From positions 1 through 34,506 of IMG/VR virus record IMGVR_UViG_3300036719_003187: a DNA stretch of 34,506 nucleotides; one strand, written 5' to 3'. Positions 1 to 7,467 of this stretch are shown here, piece by piece. Every line of letters begins with the position of its first letter. The first letter of the stretch is position 1. Position numbers and translations under genes: made by a program. The notes under the pieces are model-generated. The model saw only the letters and a program-made list of their open reading frames with translations. It was not told where the DNA came from and searched no databases. Source of the stretch: a virus.

Positions 1-436
1 TCGTGGAAACAGCAACATTAACTCATACACTTTTATTAAGGCAATTGCGGAAGAACTTCGGGGACTTGCCTGTGAGTTCAATGTTCCAATTGTAAGTGCA
101 ACACAAACTACAAGAAGTGGTTATGGTAGTTCCGATGTTGAGTTGACTGATACTTCAGAATCTTTTGGACTTCCTGCTACTGCTGATCTTATGTTTGCTT
201 TGATTAGTACAGAAGAACTGGAGGGACTTGGGCAGATTCTGGTGAAGCAACTTAAGAATCGTTATAATGATCCTACTATTCATAAACGTTTTGTAATCGG
301 TATTGATCGTGCCAAAATGAGACTTTATGATTGTGAACAGTCGGCACAGGAAGATATTCTTGACAACGGCAAAGAAGAAGAGTATGATAATGAAGAAAAG
401 AAACCTAAAAAATCATTTGAGGGATTTAAGTTTTGA
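1..436 (+). CDS. 41: Replicative DNA helicase gp41, C-terminal part (5' truncated by window edge)
   Basis: The open frame enters at base 2 without a start codon, so only the C-terminal 144 residues are visible. They fit the RecA-like core of a DnaB/T4 gp41 helicase: a SATQTTRSG stretch, then GLPATADLMFAL and the basic KNRYND segment that in DnaB-family enzymes lies near the nucleotide site of the neighbouring subunit. The tail is acidic then Lys-rich and ends in FEGFKF. In T4 the hexameric gp41 unwinds DNA 5' to 3' and pairs with primase gp61, which is also encoded here at 8059. The stop TGA overlaps the TTG start of the next gene, so the two are probably translationally coupled. Confidence 0.9.
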   Translation, partial: RGNSNINSYTFIKAIAEELRGLACEFNVPIVSATQTTRSGYGSSDVELTDTSESFGLPATADLMFALISTEELEGLGQILVKQLKNRYNDPTIHKRFVIGIDRAKMRLYDCEQSAQEDILDNGKEEEYDNEEKKPKKSFEGFKF

Positions 437-903
437 TTAATATTAATAAAGAAATTCTTCCTAATGGATCTACTAAATTTACTATGACTGAAAGCAAAGT
501 GATTGACACTAAAAAATATATTGAGTTTGTCCGTCAAACTACAAGTCCTGCAAGTAGTGATTTTGCAGCACTTCTTGCACGTATGACTGAACTTGAAGCA
601 ACGAATGATGCAGATGTTCCTCGTCTATTGACTGCTGCTCTTGGTATGACAGCAGAAGCAGGAGAATTTACAGAAGTTGTAAAAAAAATTGTAATGCAAG
701 GAAAACCTTATAATGAAGAAAATGTTTTCCATATGAAGAGAGAACTTGGTGATATTTGTTGGTATCTTGCACAAGCTTGTATGGCACTTGATACTAACTT
801 TGAAGAAGTTCTTCAAATGAACTATGAAAAACTGAGTGCAAGATATCCGGAAGGGACATTTGATGTATTCAGAAGTGAAAATCGTAAGGAGGGAGATCTA
901 TGA
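433..903 (+). CDS. mazG: MazG-like nucleotide pyrophosphohydrolase
   Basis: The product is 156 aa if started at the TTG that overlaps the helicase stop (GAGGG lies about 10 nt upstream); an in-frame ATG at 484 would remove 17 residues. The MazG helical core is clear: EAGE (residues 75-78) and ELGD (104-107) form the ExxE...ExxD metal-binding pattern, followed by a helix with NYEKLSARYPEGTFD. Family members hydrolyse (d)NTPs to monophosphates and pyrophosphate. Cyanophage MazG is thought to help recycle host nucleotides for phage DNA synthesis, which suits a place next to the helicase. Family call is strong; substrate cannot be read from sequence. Confidence 0.85.
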   Translation: MININKEILPNGSTKFTMTESKVIDTKKYIEFVRQTTSPASSDFAALLARMTELEATNDADVPRLLTAALGMTAEAGEFTEVVKKIVMQGKPYNEENVFHMKRELGDICWYLAQACMALDTNFEEVLQMNYEKLSARYPEGTFDVFRSENRKEGDL

Positions 904-1055
904 CCGAAACAACTTGGCCTTATAATCATCGTCACTCTTCTGAACTCTGGGATATTACTGCAGAAATTCTCACAGAACTGTCCCGAAGAGATGAAGTTGT
1001 TTATCAGGTAAAAGCAACGCCCGAGTCTGTGAAATCAAAGATAGAATCACTATGA
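900..1055 (+). CDS. Small conserved-looking cyanophage protein, 51 aa, function unknown
   Basis: The start ATG overlaps the mazG stop (ATGA), and a strong ribosome binding site AAGGAGGGAG sits just upstream inside mazG. The protein begins MTETTWPYNHRHSS and ends SKIESL; it is soluble, with no cysteine pairs or membrane segment. Its own stop TGA overlaps the ATG of the next gene. The chained overlaps and the strong binding site are the evidence that it is real. I do not recognise a domain. Confidence 0.65.
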   Translation: MTETTWPYNHRHSSELWDITAEILTELSRRDEVVYQVKATPESVKSKIESL

Positions 1056-1237
1056 CTAAAGAAAAACAAGTAACACTTAAATTGGATGCTCGTGCAGCAG
1101 CAGCGGTTCGTCAAGTTCTCTTTGAAGCACAGAGAGGATATACTTATGATAAAGTGAGTGTCCCTCCTCGTATTGTTGACATTCGTTCAGTTATTCAAAG
1201 TATTGACGACAATCTTGGAGCAGCACTTGGAGTTTGA
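1052..1237 (+). CDS. Small conserved cyanophage protein, 61 aa, function unknown
   Basis: This soluble protein has a basic, Ala-rich N-terminal helix (KLDARAAAAVRQVLFEAQRG) and a C-terminal part ending DDNLGAALGV. The start overlaps the preceding stop (ATGA), making it the last gene of the helicase-mazG transcript, and an intrinsic terminator begins at its stop codon. The Val/Arg-rich start followed by a short acidic end could be a small DNA- or protein-binding fold, but no known motif is visible. Confidence 0.7.
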   Translation: MTKEKQVTLKLDARAAAAVRQVLFEAQRGYTYDKVSVPPRIVDIRSVIQSIDDNLGAALGV

Positions 1238-1257
1238 CCCTTTGGGGTCTTTTTTTT
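1236..1257 (+). terminator. Intrinsic terminator after helicase/mazG transcript
   Basis: A short hairpin GACCC / GGGTC with a 4-nt loop is followed directly by eight T residues. It begins in the stop codon of the preceding gene, and the T-run merges into a TATAAATA late promoter. Confidence 0.8.
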
Positions 1258-1264
1258 ATAAATA
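1257..1264 (+). promoter_or_regulatory. T4-type late promoter (TATAAATA)
   Basis: TATAAATA exactly matches the T4 late promoter element. It follows the terminator T-run and lies 22 nt before the ATG of the Ala/Lys-rich protein gene. The same terminator-then-late-promoter layout recurs at 6000-6035 and 33950-33981. Confidence 0.75.
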
Positions 1265-1286
1265 ACTAAAAAGTATTTGTAGAAAA

Positions 1287-2222
1287 ATGGATTCTAAAGA
1301 ACTTAGAGGTTTGTGTGAAGCTTATACTGCTGTTTACGATGAAGAACTCAGAGATGAGTTAGAAGAAATGTCAGATGAATTTGCTGGCATTGAAGATTTA
1401 ACCGATGATGAAATTGATGCAATTGTTGAAGAAACAATTGATGAGATGCTTGATGAAGGATATGAATTTGATGAAGTAGAGCAAATTTTTGAAGAAGTTC
1501 TTTCGGAAGCAAGAGTTGATATGGCAGCTCGTGCTGCTGCAAGAAAAAAGGAAATGGCAGCATCGGAAAAGTCTGCAAAAGAAGCAAGACGTAGAGGTGC
1601 AGAAGTAGTTAGAAAAGAAAAAAGAGCAGAAGCAATTTCTAAAGTGAAGGGTGCTGTTAAGTCTGCACTTGGAAAAGCAAAAGCAGCAGTTAAATCTGGT
1701 GTTGCAAAAGCAAAAGAAGCTGGAAAAGAAGCAAAGTTTCGTGCAGTAGATAAACCAGTAGCTGCTTATGCTACTAAAAGAAATCTTCATCCTGCCGCAG
1801 GAATGGCAGCAAGATCAAAAGATCCTGAAAAGAGAAGAGGACTAAGAGCAAAAGTTGCTGCTGATATCAAAGGCAGAATTAAAAAGAAAATTGCTCAGGC
1901 ACAAGTAGGTGCTTATAGTGCTGCAAGAAAAGCTGGACAGGCAGCATCTGATGTTGCCGGAAGAGCAAAACAAAGTGCAAAAAATATTAAGGCAAAAACC
2001 AAAAGGGGAGTTAAGAGTGCAATAGGTGCAGCAGCTTCTAAAGTTGCATCTGGAGCATCTGGACTTGCTACAAGAATGGCAACGGAAGAAATTGATGTTT
2101 ATGATGTAGTTCTTGAGTATCTTCTTGGTGGAGGTTATGCTGAGACACAAGAAGCAGCAGAAAAAATTATGTTAAATATGAGTGAAGAGTGGAAAAACGA
2201 AATTATTGCTAAGTGTGATTGA
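1287..2222 (+). CDS. Ala/Lys-rich probable head-internal protein with candidate prohead-protease sites
   Basis: The 311-aa protein has three parts: a very acidic helical region (residues 1-74), a long basic Ala/Lys/Arg-rich region resembling histone H1 tails (about 75-265), and a short acidic end (EEIDVYDVVLEYLLGGGYAE...). Two sites match the T4 gp21 cleavage rule, L/I-x-E before a small residue: LCE|A at residues 9-12 and LSE|A at 72-75. The second cut would separate the acidic part from the basic part. It has its own late promoter. The next-but-one gene (3698) repeats this plan. A packaged, processed DNA-associated head protein is my inference; a scaffold or other virion protein is the alternative. 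Confidence 0.7.
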   Translation: MDSKELRGLCEAYTAVYDEELRDELEEMSDEFAGIEDLTDDEIDAIVEETIDEMLDEGYEFDEVEQIFEEVLSEARVDMAARAAARKKEMAASEKSAKEARRRGAEVVRKEKRAEAISKVKGAVKSALGKAKAAVKSGVAKAKEAGKEAKFRAVDKPVAAYATKRNLHPAAGMAARSKDPEKRRGLRAKVAADIKGRIKKKIAQAQVGAYSAARKAGQAASDVAGRAKQSAKNIKAKTKRGVKSAIGAAASKVASGASGLATRMATEEIDVYDVVLEYLLGGGYAETQEAAEKIMLNMSEEWKNEIIAKCD

Positions 2223-2246
2223 TAAATAACTAAGGAAGGTTGCTCT

Positions 2247-2275
2247 GACCCACTTGACTTTTAGTTGAGTGGGTC
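2247..2275 (+). repeat. Inverted repeat enclosing the -35 box of the tRNA-Ala promoter
   Basis: GACCCACT (2247-2254) and AGTGGGTC (2268-2275) are perfect 8-nt arms with a 13-nt loop. The loop holds most of the TTGACT -35 box. Only a weak TTATACTTT follows, so it is a poor intrinsic terminator, though it may end read-through RNA from the gene upstream. Confidence 0.75.
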
Positions 2276-2282
2276 TTATACT
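2254..2282 (+). promoter_or_regulatory. Sigma70-type promoter for tRNA-Ala
   Basis: TTGACT, a 17-nt spacer, then TATACT. The expected start near 2289 is about 3 nt before the mature tRNA. A GATAAATA late-like element also occurs at 2221-2228, at the stop codon of the preceding gene. Confidence 0.7.
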
Positions 2283-2291
2283 TTCTACATC

Positions 2292-2365
2292 GGGGATATA
2301 GCTCAGTTGGTAGTAGCGCTTGCTTTGCAAGCAAGATGTCATCGGTTCGAGTCCGATTATCTCCA
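2292..2365 (+). tRNA. tRNA-Ala (anticodon TGC)
   Basis: Acceptor GGGGATA pairs with TATCTCC (one G-T pair), and the anticodon stem CTTGC/GCAAG encloses loop TTTGCAA, giving anticodon TGC. The T arm has loop TTCGAGT and the discriminator is A. The 3' CCA is not encoded. This tRNA stands apart from the other nine, inside the late gene block. Confidence 0.95.
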
Positions 2366-2386
2366 TAAATACGGGAATTGAAAAAA

Positions 2387-2394
2387 AATAAATA
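2387..2394 (+). promoter_or_regulatory. Late promoter candidate for the nucleotidyltransferase gene
   Basis: AATAAATA lies 20 nt before the ATG at 2415. A second candidate, CATAAATA at 2364-2371, overlaps the 3' end of tRNA-Ala. No clear Shine-Dalgarno sequence precedes the ATG. Confidence 0.55.
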
Positions 2395-2414
2395 TAAGTA
2401 TAATAAAAAGTAAT

Positions 2415-3695
2415 ATGAAGAGTTTCTCCCAATTTTTATTTGAAGCAGCACAATCACAAGCATCAATGCAAGCAAAAAAACTTGGATTGCGTGGAGATGG
2501 CCACGGTGGTTGGTTAGATCGTTCTGGGAAAACCATAGCAAGAACTGAAGATGGGAAATTAAAGTTTATTGATGGACGACAAGCATCAACAAAACAGGAA
2601 CCAAAACAATCCGTAGGATCTACTCCTACACAACAATCAAAAACAGTAACTTCCACACCTACTACTTCTACTCCTCAAAAACCGAAAGTAGAACCTAAAG
2701 ATCAAGTACCAAAAGAAGGTGATACTCTTACTGTAGTCTTTGGAAGATTTAATCCTCCAACAATAGGACACGAAAAACTTTTACAATCAGCAAAAAGAAT
2801 TTCTGTTGGTGGAGATGTCAAAATATATCCATCAAGAACTCAAGATCCTAAAAAGAATCCTTTGCCACCAGATACAAAAATCTCATATATGAGAAAAATG
2901 TTTCCAAATTTTGATGAAAATATTATTAATGATCCAAATATGAAAACAATTTTTGATGTTCTTATAAATGCAAATAAAGAGGGATATTCAAATATTAATT
3001 TAGTGGTAGGTTCTGATCGTCAATCTGAATTTGAAAATCTAGCTCAAAAGTATAATGGTGATTTGTATACTTTTGATTTAATTCGGGTTGTTTCTGCAGG
3101 TATAAGAGATGCTGATGCTGAGGGTGTGGAGGGAATGTCAGCTTCTAAAATGAGAAAAGCAGTAATGGATAATGATTTTAATTCATTCCGTAGAGGAACT
3201 CCAAAAACACTAGATGATGGAGACACTCAAGCACTTTTTGATGCTGTTCGTCAGGGAATGGGTGTTAAGAAAACAAAAGTTAAAAAAGAATCATATTCAC
3301 TTTGGGAAATTGCTCCAAAGTTTGATATGAAAAATCTTCGTGAAAATTATGTAAGAGGTAATATCTTTAGAATAGGTGACAAAGTGGAAAATTTAAATAC
3401 TGGATTGATTGGAGAAGTAATGCGTAGAGGAACCAATCATCTTATTTGTGTAACTGAAGAGGGTTATATGTTTAAATCTTGGATTAAAGATTTGATGGAA
3501 TATACTGAAGTAAAAATGGATAAAATGTATAGACTTCCTGGAAAGCCAAATACATTGGTAGGAACCACTGGATATTTGAAATATGCAGCACAACAAACTC
3601 CAGATTCAAAACTTGGAAAGAAAAATTTGCAACAAGGTGGCAGGGCATTTTTGGATTTCATAAATAAGTATAAGAAAAAGAAAGTAAGTGCTTAA
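2415..3695 (+). CDS. Nucleotidyltransferase (HIGH-type, NMN/cytidylyl-transferase fold) with a capsid-targeting-like N-terminus
   Basis: The 426-aa protein begins MKSFSQFLFE|A, which closely resembles the T4 internal-protein capsid-targeting peptide (MKTYQEFIAE|A) and has a matching L-x-E|A cleavage site at residues 8-11. A Thr/Pro/Gln-rich linker (about 55-103) leads to a nucleotidyltransferase domain (about 104-262) with GRFNPPTIGH (110-119, HIGH-like), VVGSDR (197-202) and MSASKMR (241-247, like the ISxxxIR signature). The C-terminus (about 318-420) holds a GDKVENLNTGLIGEV segment, KOW/SH3-like, and ends Lys-rich. The late promoter and head-gene neighbours fit packaging. Substrate (NMN, or a CTP-dependent one) is unknown; delivery into the host with the DNA, as for T4 Alt, is inference. 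Confidence 0.8.
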   Translation: MKSFSQFLFEAAQSQASMQAKKLGLRGDGHGGWLDRSGKTIARTEDGKLKFIDGRQASTKQEPKQSVGSTPTQQSKTVTSTPTTSTPQKPKVEPKDQVPKEGDTLTVVFGRFNPPTIGHEKLLQSAKRISVGGDVKIYPSRTQDPKKNPLPPDTKISYMRKMFPNFDENIINDPNMKTIFDVLINANKEGYSNINLVVGSDRQSEFENLAQKYNGDLYTFDLIRVVSAGIRDADAEGVEGMSASKMRKAVMDNDFNSFRRGTPKTLDDGDTQALFDAVRQGMGVKKTKVKKESYSLWEIAPKFDMKNLRENYVRGNIFRIGDKVENLNTGLIGEVMRRGTNHLICVTEEGYMFKSWIKDLMEYTEVKMDKMYRLPGKPNTLVGTTGYLKYAAQQTPDSKLGKKNLQQGGRAFLDFINKYKKKKVSA

Positions 3696-3697
3696 AA

Positions 3698-5743
3698 ATG
3701 TCCACTAATTCTCTGAATGATATTTCTAAAATATATCTGGAACAGGTCGCTGTTTCTGAAGCAAAAGTAGATAAATTAAAACCAGAGCACGAAAGGGCCA
3801 CTGCAAGAGATAAAAGAAGTGAATTTTCTGATCTTCCAGGATCTGGTGCAAGACGTGCGAGAAGAATTGCTCATCGAGAAAGAGATGAAATGAGAAAGGA
3901 TGCGAAAGATATTCGTAGGGGTAGATTAGATGCACCTCAATTTCAGGGAAAGACTGGGCAAGAACGCATTACCCAAGTTAAAAAAGCAATGGGTATGAAG
4001 GAAGAAAAAAAACCCAATGATGGCAATCTAGCAAATAATTATCCTCCATATGATAAAGTCACCAGAGGAGATGTAATTGCTGGTAGACTTGGTAAAGATG
4101 AAATGGGTGGAAAGAAAAAAGTAACTAAAGAAGGATATTCTAATTGGAGACAAGATCTTTCTGAAGTTCTTGGTAATGTAAAGGACGATAAAAAAATTGC
4201 AGAGAAAAAAATTAATAATAAAATTACAATTAATCCTAAACTTGATCTTGGTGAAGCAATTGAAAATCTTGGTGGATCTTTAGTTGAAATGGTAGAACTT
4301 GATGAAGAATTTATTTATGAAACTGCTAATATTGCAACTGAATATTTTTATGAAATGGGTTTGAATGAGTTTGGGATTGGCATTTTAATTGAAGAACTTG
4401 GACTTGAAGGTTTTGTTGATTTTGTCTTTGAATTATCTGAGGAATATACTTTAACTGAAGCAAGAAGAAGTGGTAAAATTGAACCAGTGACTGCCAAAGG
4501 AACGGCATTTAAATCTGGAAAACCGACTGGAAAATCATTACAAAGACTTCGTGCCCAAAAAGCAGCAAGAAAAGAAGCAGAAGCAAAAGCATCTTCATCA
4601 AAACCATCAGGAATGAAAGCAGCACTTCAAAGACAGTCTGCTGTTGCAAGTGCTAAAAAACAACAACCCACAAAAAAACCAATTAAGGATAGAATTGCTA
4701 AAGGAGTTTTAAGTGCTCTTGATGCATATCAGAAGGGTATGGAACGTCATAGAGCAGCAACTGCAACTGCTGGTAAAGCATTGAGAGTTGCTGGAAAGGG
4801 TGCTTCTGAGTTTGGAAGAGGAGTTGCCTCTGGAGTAAAAACTGTAGGTAAAGTTGCAAAAGATGTTCGTAGAGTTGTTGGGGAAAGTGAAGAAATTGAT
4901 GAAGCAAAAGTAGAATCTGGGGAAAGTGAAGCAACTAAAAAGGACATCAGAAGTCGTCGTTATGTTGAAAAAACAAAAGGTGCCGAAGGTGTAAGAAATT
5001 ATGATGCAATGGGTTCTACTGCTCCTAATTGGGTGACTGCAGCAAGACGTAGAGCACATAAAGCGGAAAGAGGAATTAAAAGAGAAGAGTTTGAATTGGA
5101 TGAAAAAACTTTAAGTGCTGCTGAGACTAAAAAAAAAGAAGAAATTGTAAAGTCAATGAAGGATAAAGCAGCAGATTTTGAAAAGAGATATCCTGGTCGT
5201 GGTAAAGAAGTGATGTATGCGACTGCTACTAAGATGGCAAAGAAAATGTCTGAGCAGGCAATGGAACTACAACCAAAATCTCAGCAATCATCACAACCTC
5301 AAAAATCAGATCAGCAACAAAAAAAGTTGCAGCAACAACAAGATAGAATGAGACAACAAGAAGTTCAAATTCTTCAAAGAAAACTTCAAACATTAAGATC
5401 TGCTCCTAAAGGATCTGATCCTTCTATTATGGCTGGATATGAACCAGAAGGTGGAATGGTTGATGAGGCAAGATCTTCAGAAAAGCGTGGATTGGGTTCT
5501 CCCGAATCACCATTATCGTATCCAGGAAGAACGGTACAAAAACAAAGAGGTGAAAGGGGTGGAAGGCACCAATATAGTGGTAGTGTAGAATATGGTGGTG
5601 CAGCTGCAGAGAGGGGCAAAAAGAAATCAGATCCTTATTCTCAGGCACAAAGATTGAGAAAACTTAGTAATTATCCTGAAATTACTGGAAAATATTCTGG
5701 GATGCAAAGTAAAAAAAGAGATATTGGATCCAGATTTGACTGA
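3698..5743 (+). CDS. Large processed-type virion/head protein with repeated protease-site modules
   Basis: The 681-aa hydrophilic protein starts 2 nt after the preceding stop. It alternates basic Arg/Lys/Ala-rich stretches (about 26-75, 255-395) with an acidic helical segment (about 185-254), then a Gln-rich coiled stretch (about 525-565). Candidate gp21-like sites, all x-x-E|A, are VSE|A (19-22), LTE|A (252-255), IDE|A (400-403) and VDE|A (588-591). A KKEEIVKSMKDKAADFEKRY-like segment followed by KEVMYATATKMAKK (about 478-517) resembles a motif I associate with marine T4-like structural proteins. The acidic-then-basic plan matches the 311-aa protein at 1287. Role inferred: head-internal or scaffold protein cut during maturation. 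Confidence 0.7.
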   Translation: MSTNSLNDISKIYLEQVAVSEAKVDKLKPEHERATARDKRSEFSDLPGSGARRARRIAHRERDEMRKDAKDIRRGRLDAPQFQGKTGQERITQVKKAMGMKEEKKPNDGNLANNYPPYDKVTRGDVIAGRLGKDEMGGKKKVTKEGYSNWRQDLSEVLGNVKDDKKIAEKKINNKITINPKLDLGEAIENLGGSLVEMVELDEEFIYETANIATEYFYEMGLNEFGIGILIEELGLEGFVDFVFELSEEYTLTEARRSGKIEPVTAKGTAFKSGKPTGKSLQRLRAQKAARKEAEAKASSSKPSGMKAALQRQSAVASAKKQQPTKKPIKDRIAKGVLSALDAYQKGMERHRAATATAGKALRVAGKGASEFGRGVASGVKTVGKVAKDVRRVVGESEEIDEAKVESGESEATKKDIRSRRYVEKTKGAEGVRNYDAMGSTAPNWVTAARRRAHKAERGIKREEFELDEKTLSAAETKKKEEIVKSMKDKAADFEKRYPGRGKEVMYATATKMAKKMSEQAMELQPKSQQSSQPQKSDQQQKKLQQQQDRMRQQEVQILQRKLQTLRSAPKGSDPSIMAGYEPEGGMVDEARSSEKRGLGSPESPLSYPGRTVQKQRGERGGRHQYSGSVEYGGAAAERGKKKSDPYSQAQRLRKLSNYPEITGKYSGMQSKKRDIGSRFD

Positions 5744-5765
5744 TCGTTAAAAAAGGTTAAATTGT

Positions 5766-5772
5766 CTAAATA
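5766..5772 (+). promoter_or_regulatory. Late-type promoter candidate (CTAAATA)
   Basis: CTAAATAAG stands in the 60-nt gap after the 681-aa protein, 31 nt before the next ATG. It deviates from TATAAATA at its first bases. Confidence 0.5.
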
Positions 5773-5803
5773 AGTTAGGACATTTCCAAAAACGGAGGAC
5801 ATT

Positions 5804-5974
5804 ATGGGAGTACTTGTAGAACTAGTAAAACCAATTATTCTTGCAGCAATGAATTCTTGTCATACCAAAAAACTTGTATGCGATCTCTTAGATCGTTATG
5901 TCAAGACTACTGACAATGATGTTGATAATGTTATTGCATTAACTGTAAGAACAGCATTACTTAAAAATTGCTGA
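5804..5974 (+). CDS. Small protein, 56 aa, function unknown
   Basis: A strong ribosome binding site (ACGGAGGAC) lies 4 nt before the ATG, a late-type promoter lies upstream and a strong terminator downstream, so this is a well-defined single-gene transcript. The protein begins MGVLVELVKPIILAAM and contains three cysteines (C19, C26, C56). The first 16 residues are hydrophobic and could be an amphipathic or membrane-associating helix. I do not recognise a family. Confidence 0.7.
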   Translation: MGVLVELVKPIILAAMNSCHTKKLVCDLLDRYVKTTDNDVDNVIALTVRTALLKNC

Positions 5975-5999
5975 TAAGTAAACAAAATTTACTTCAAGG

Positions 6000-6028
6000 G
6001 AGATCCTTAAGTGGGGTCTCTTTTTTTT
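6000..6028 (+). terminator. Intrinsic terminator after the 56-aa protein gene
   Basis: GAGATCC (6000-6006) pairs with GGGTCTC (6014-6020), with one T-G pair, and is followed by eight T residues that run into the next late promoter. Confidence 0.85.
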
Positions 6029-6035
6029 ATAAATA
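6028..6035 (+). promoter_or_regulatory. T4-type late promoter (TATAAATA)
   Basis: An exact TATAAATA shares its first T with the terminator T-run and lies 32 nt before the ATG of the structural protein gene. Confidence 0.75.
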
Positions 6036-6067
6036 TCTTATAGAAATAACTTTTACGGAAGAAGAAC

Positions 6068-6829
6068 ATGGCACTCTGGGGAAATAATGATGCTAAAGGT
6101 TCTGGTGGAACAGTATCTCTCAATTATGATACTCTTATTGTAACTGGTAGTGGAACCACTTTTGGGCAAGTAGGTGCTGCTGCAACTGGTGATGTAATTA
6201 GATTTGGTAGTAGAACGGGTACTTATTATGGTGATGCAGTAATTGTTGGTATTGAAAGTGCAACCCAACTTTCTATTGGTAGAACCTCTGGGTTAAGTGG
6301 TGCTGCTATTTCTGGAGTTCAATTTGATGTTAGTGAGCTTCCAAAATATACAATTAAAGATAAAAGATATCAACAGATTTTTACAGATTCCACTGAAACT
6401 TCACTTGTTCTTTCTACAACAGCATCTTTAACTGCTGGCATTGGAACAGGTATTGTATACGTTGAAAGTACAACAGGAATCACTACTGGAGACACTCTTG
6501 TAAGTGGTAATACATCAAAGGTTGTGGTTTCTTTTGCTTCAACATCTGTTTCTCTTGCATCTACAATTGCATCTGCAATTGCTTCAGGGAGTAAGGTTGA
6601 TTTTACTAGAGTGACTGGTGGTTATGAAGCATCAATTTATGGTGTTGCTGAAGGTGGAATGGATTCTGCTGCAGGCACTGTATATGAATTAACTCACGAA
6701 GGTTGGGTTGGTATTCAAACTTATATGGATGCGGAAGGAAATCTAAGAGTTAAAAAAGAGACTCTTGTGGCAATGTCTGGAATTACCACTGGAAATATTC
6801 CTTTATATGATAGTAACCCATTGGTTTGA
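6068..6829 (+). CDS. Virion structural protein (Gly/Ser/Thr-rich, beta-type)
   Basis: The 253-aa protein starts MALWGNNDAKGSGGTV; the MALWGN start is typical of cyanophage virion proteins as I know them. The body is rich in Ser, Thr, Gly and Val with many short beta-like segments (TLIVTGSGTTF, ATQLSIGRTSG), has no cysteine, and ends with EGWVGIQTYMDAEGNLRVKKETLVAM, where the YxDAxGN...R.K.ETLVAM pattern recurs in related proteins. It is driven by a consensus late promoter, and GGAAG precedes the ATG. A head or tail surface protein is likely; the exact position in the particle is not readable from sequence. Confidence 0.75.
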   Translation: MALWGNNDAKGSGGTVSLNYDTLIVTGSGTTFGQVGAAATGDVIRFGSRTGTYYGDAVIVGIESATQLSIGRTSGLSGAAISGVQFDVSELPKYTIKDKRYQQIFTDSTETSLVLSTTASLTAGIGTGIVYVESTTGITTGDTLVSGNTSKVVVSFASTSVSLASTIASAIASGSKVDFTRVTGGYEASIYGVAEGGMDSAAGTVYELTHEGWVGIQTYMDAEGNLRVKKETLVAMSGITTGNIPLYDSNPLV

Positions 6830-6835
6830 TAATAT

Positions 6836-7228
6836 ATGATTTTTAATGAATTGAATGAGGATAATTTTCTTTTATTTGCAATTAAACATTATGAAAATCC
6901 TCAAGCAGTAACTAGAGAAGATTTTGATAAAGATCTAAATCATTTTAAGTATATTAAAAGATTACTGAAAAGATATAAAAATAATGGTGAACTTAAAACT
7001 CACCTTCTTCTCAATCACTTTATTATTCTTTATAATATTTTTGGAGAAGCAACAACTCCTATGTTGTTTTTTAAAATTGAAAAAGACCTTTGGTCTCCTG
7101 TGAAAAGTTTTATTATTTTTTTGAATAGACTTCCAGAATATCCAAAGTCAAGCATTCACGATATACAAGTTGATTTAAATTGTTTATCAAAACTTCAACA
7201 AATCTATAATGGACCACAAGAAACTTGA
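6836..7228 (+). CDS. Conserved T4-like cyanophage protein, 130 aa, function unknown
   Basis: This soluble, mostly helical protein (MIFNELNEDNFLLFAIKHYENP...) has a repeated aromatic/basic pattern (FKYIKRLLKRYKNNGELKTH, then LLLNHFIILYNIFGEATTPMLFFK). I recognise the HFxxLYNxFG-type core as a recurring cyanophage and T4-like hypothetical family without known function. It follows the structural gene by 6 nt and overlaps the next gene by 20 nt, so it belongs to the same late transcript. Confidence 0.75.
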   Translation: MIFNELNEDNFLLFAIKHYENPQAVTREDFDKDLNHFKYIKRLLKRYKNNGELKTHLLLNHFIILYNIFGEATTPMLFFKIEKDLWSPVKSFIIFLNRLPEYPKSSIHDIQVDLNCLSKLQQIYNGPQET

Positions 7229-7412
7229 TAAGATTATTTCAATCATCCGTGAGCAAATGGTAGCAAATGCTCCTGGAGGATCTGGTGGATTTAGCGGATC
7301 TGTTGACCCGAAAGGTCCTACTGCTGGGTTTGATCCTATTATGGGGAAAGTTCAAAAAAGATATATGAAAGGAAAAAGAAAACCGTGGTTAGATTATCTA
7401 AAAAATAAATAA
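7209..7412 (+). CDS. Small conserved Gly-rich late protein, 67 aa
   Basis: The start lies inside the previous gene. The protein has a short helix (KLDKIISIIREQMVANA), a Gly/Ser-rich centre (PGGSGGFSGS), the segment GPTAGFDPIMGK, and a basic end (YMKGKRKPWLDYLKNK). The TAGFDP.MGK...RK.WLDYLK pattern is one I have seen in T4-like marine phages. A small structural or assembly protein is plausible from its place in the late block; no activity can be assigned. Confidence 0.75.
   Translation: MDHKKLDKIISIIREQMVANAPGGSGGFSGSVDPKGPTAGFDPIMGKVQKRYMKGKRKPWLDYLKNK
7404..7411 (+). promoter_or_regulatory. Late promoter candidate (AATAAATA)
   Basis: AATAAATAACTATAG lies at the stop codon of the preceding gene, 57 nt before the next ATG. 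Confidence 0.5.
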
Positions 7413-7467
7413 CTATAGAAAATTCTGATTTACTACTTGAATCGAAGCAAACAAACTATCTAGAGAA

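Noticed and set aside
1348-2150. Long minus-strand frames rich in Leu/His/Gln or Phe/Cys/Ser opposite the Ala/Lys-rich gene
   Set aside because: Their composition is the antisense image of repeated GCA, AAA and GAA codons; no start signals or motifs.
4326-5059. Minus-strand frames opposite the 681-aa protein
   Set aside because: Same reason: low-complexity antisense of a Lys/Glu/Ala-rich gene.
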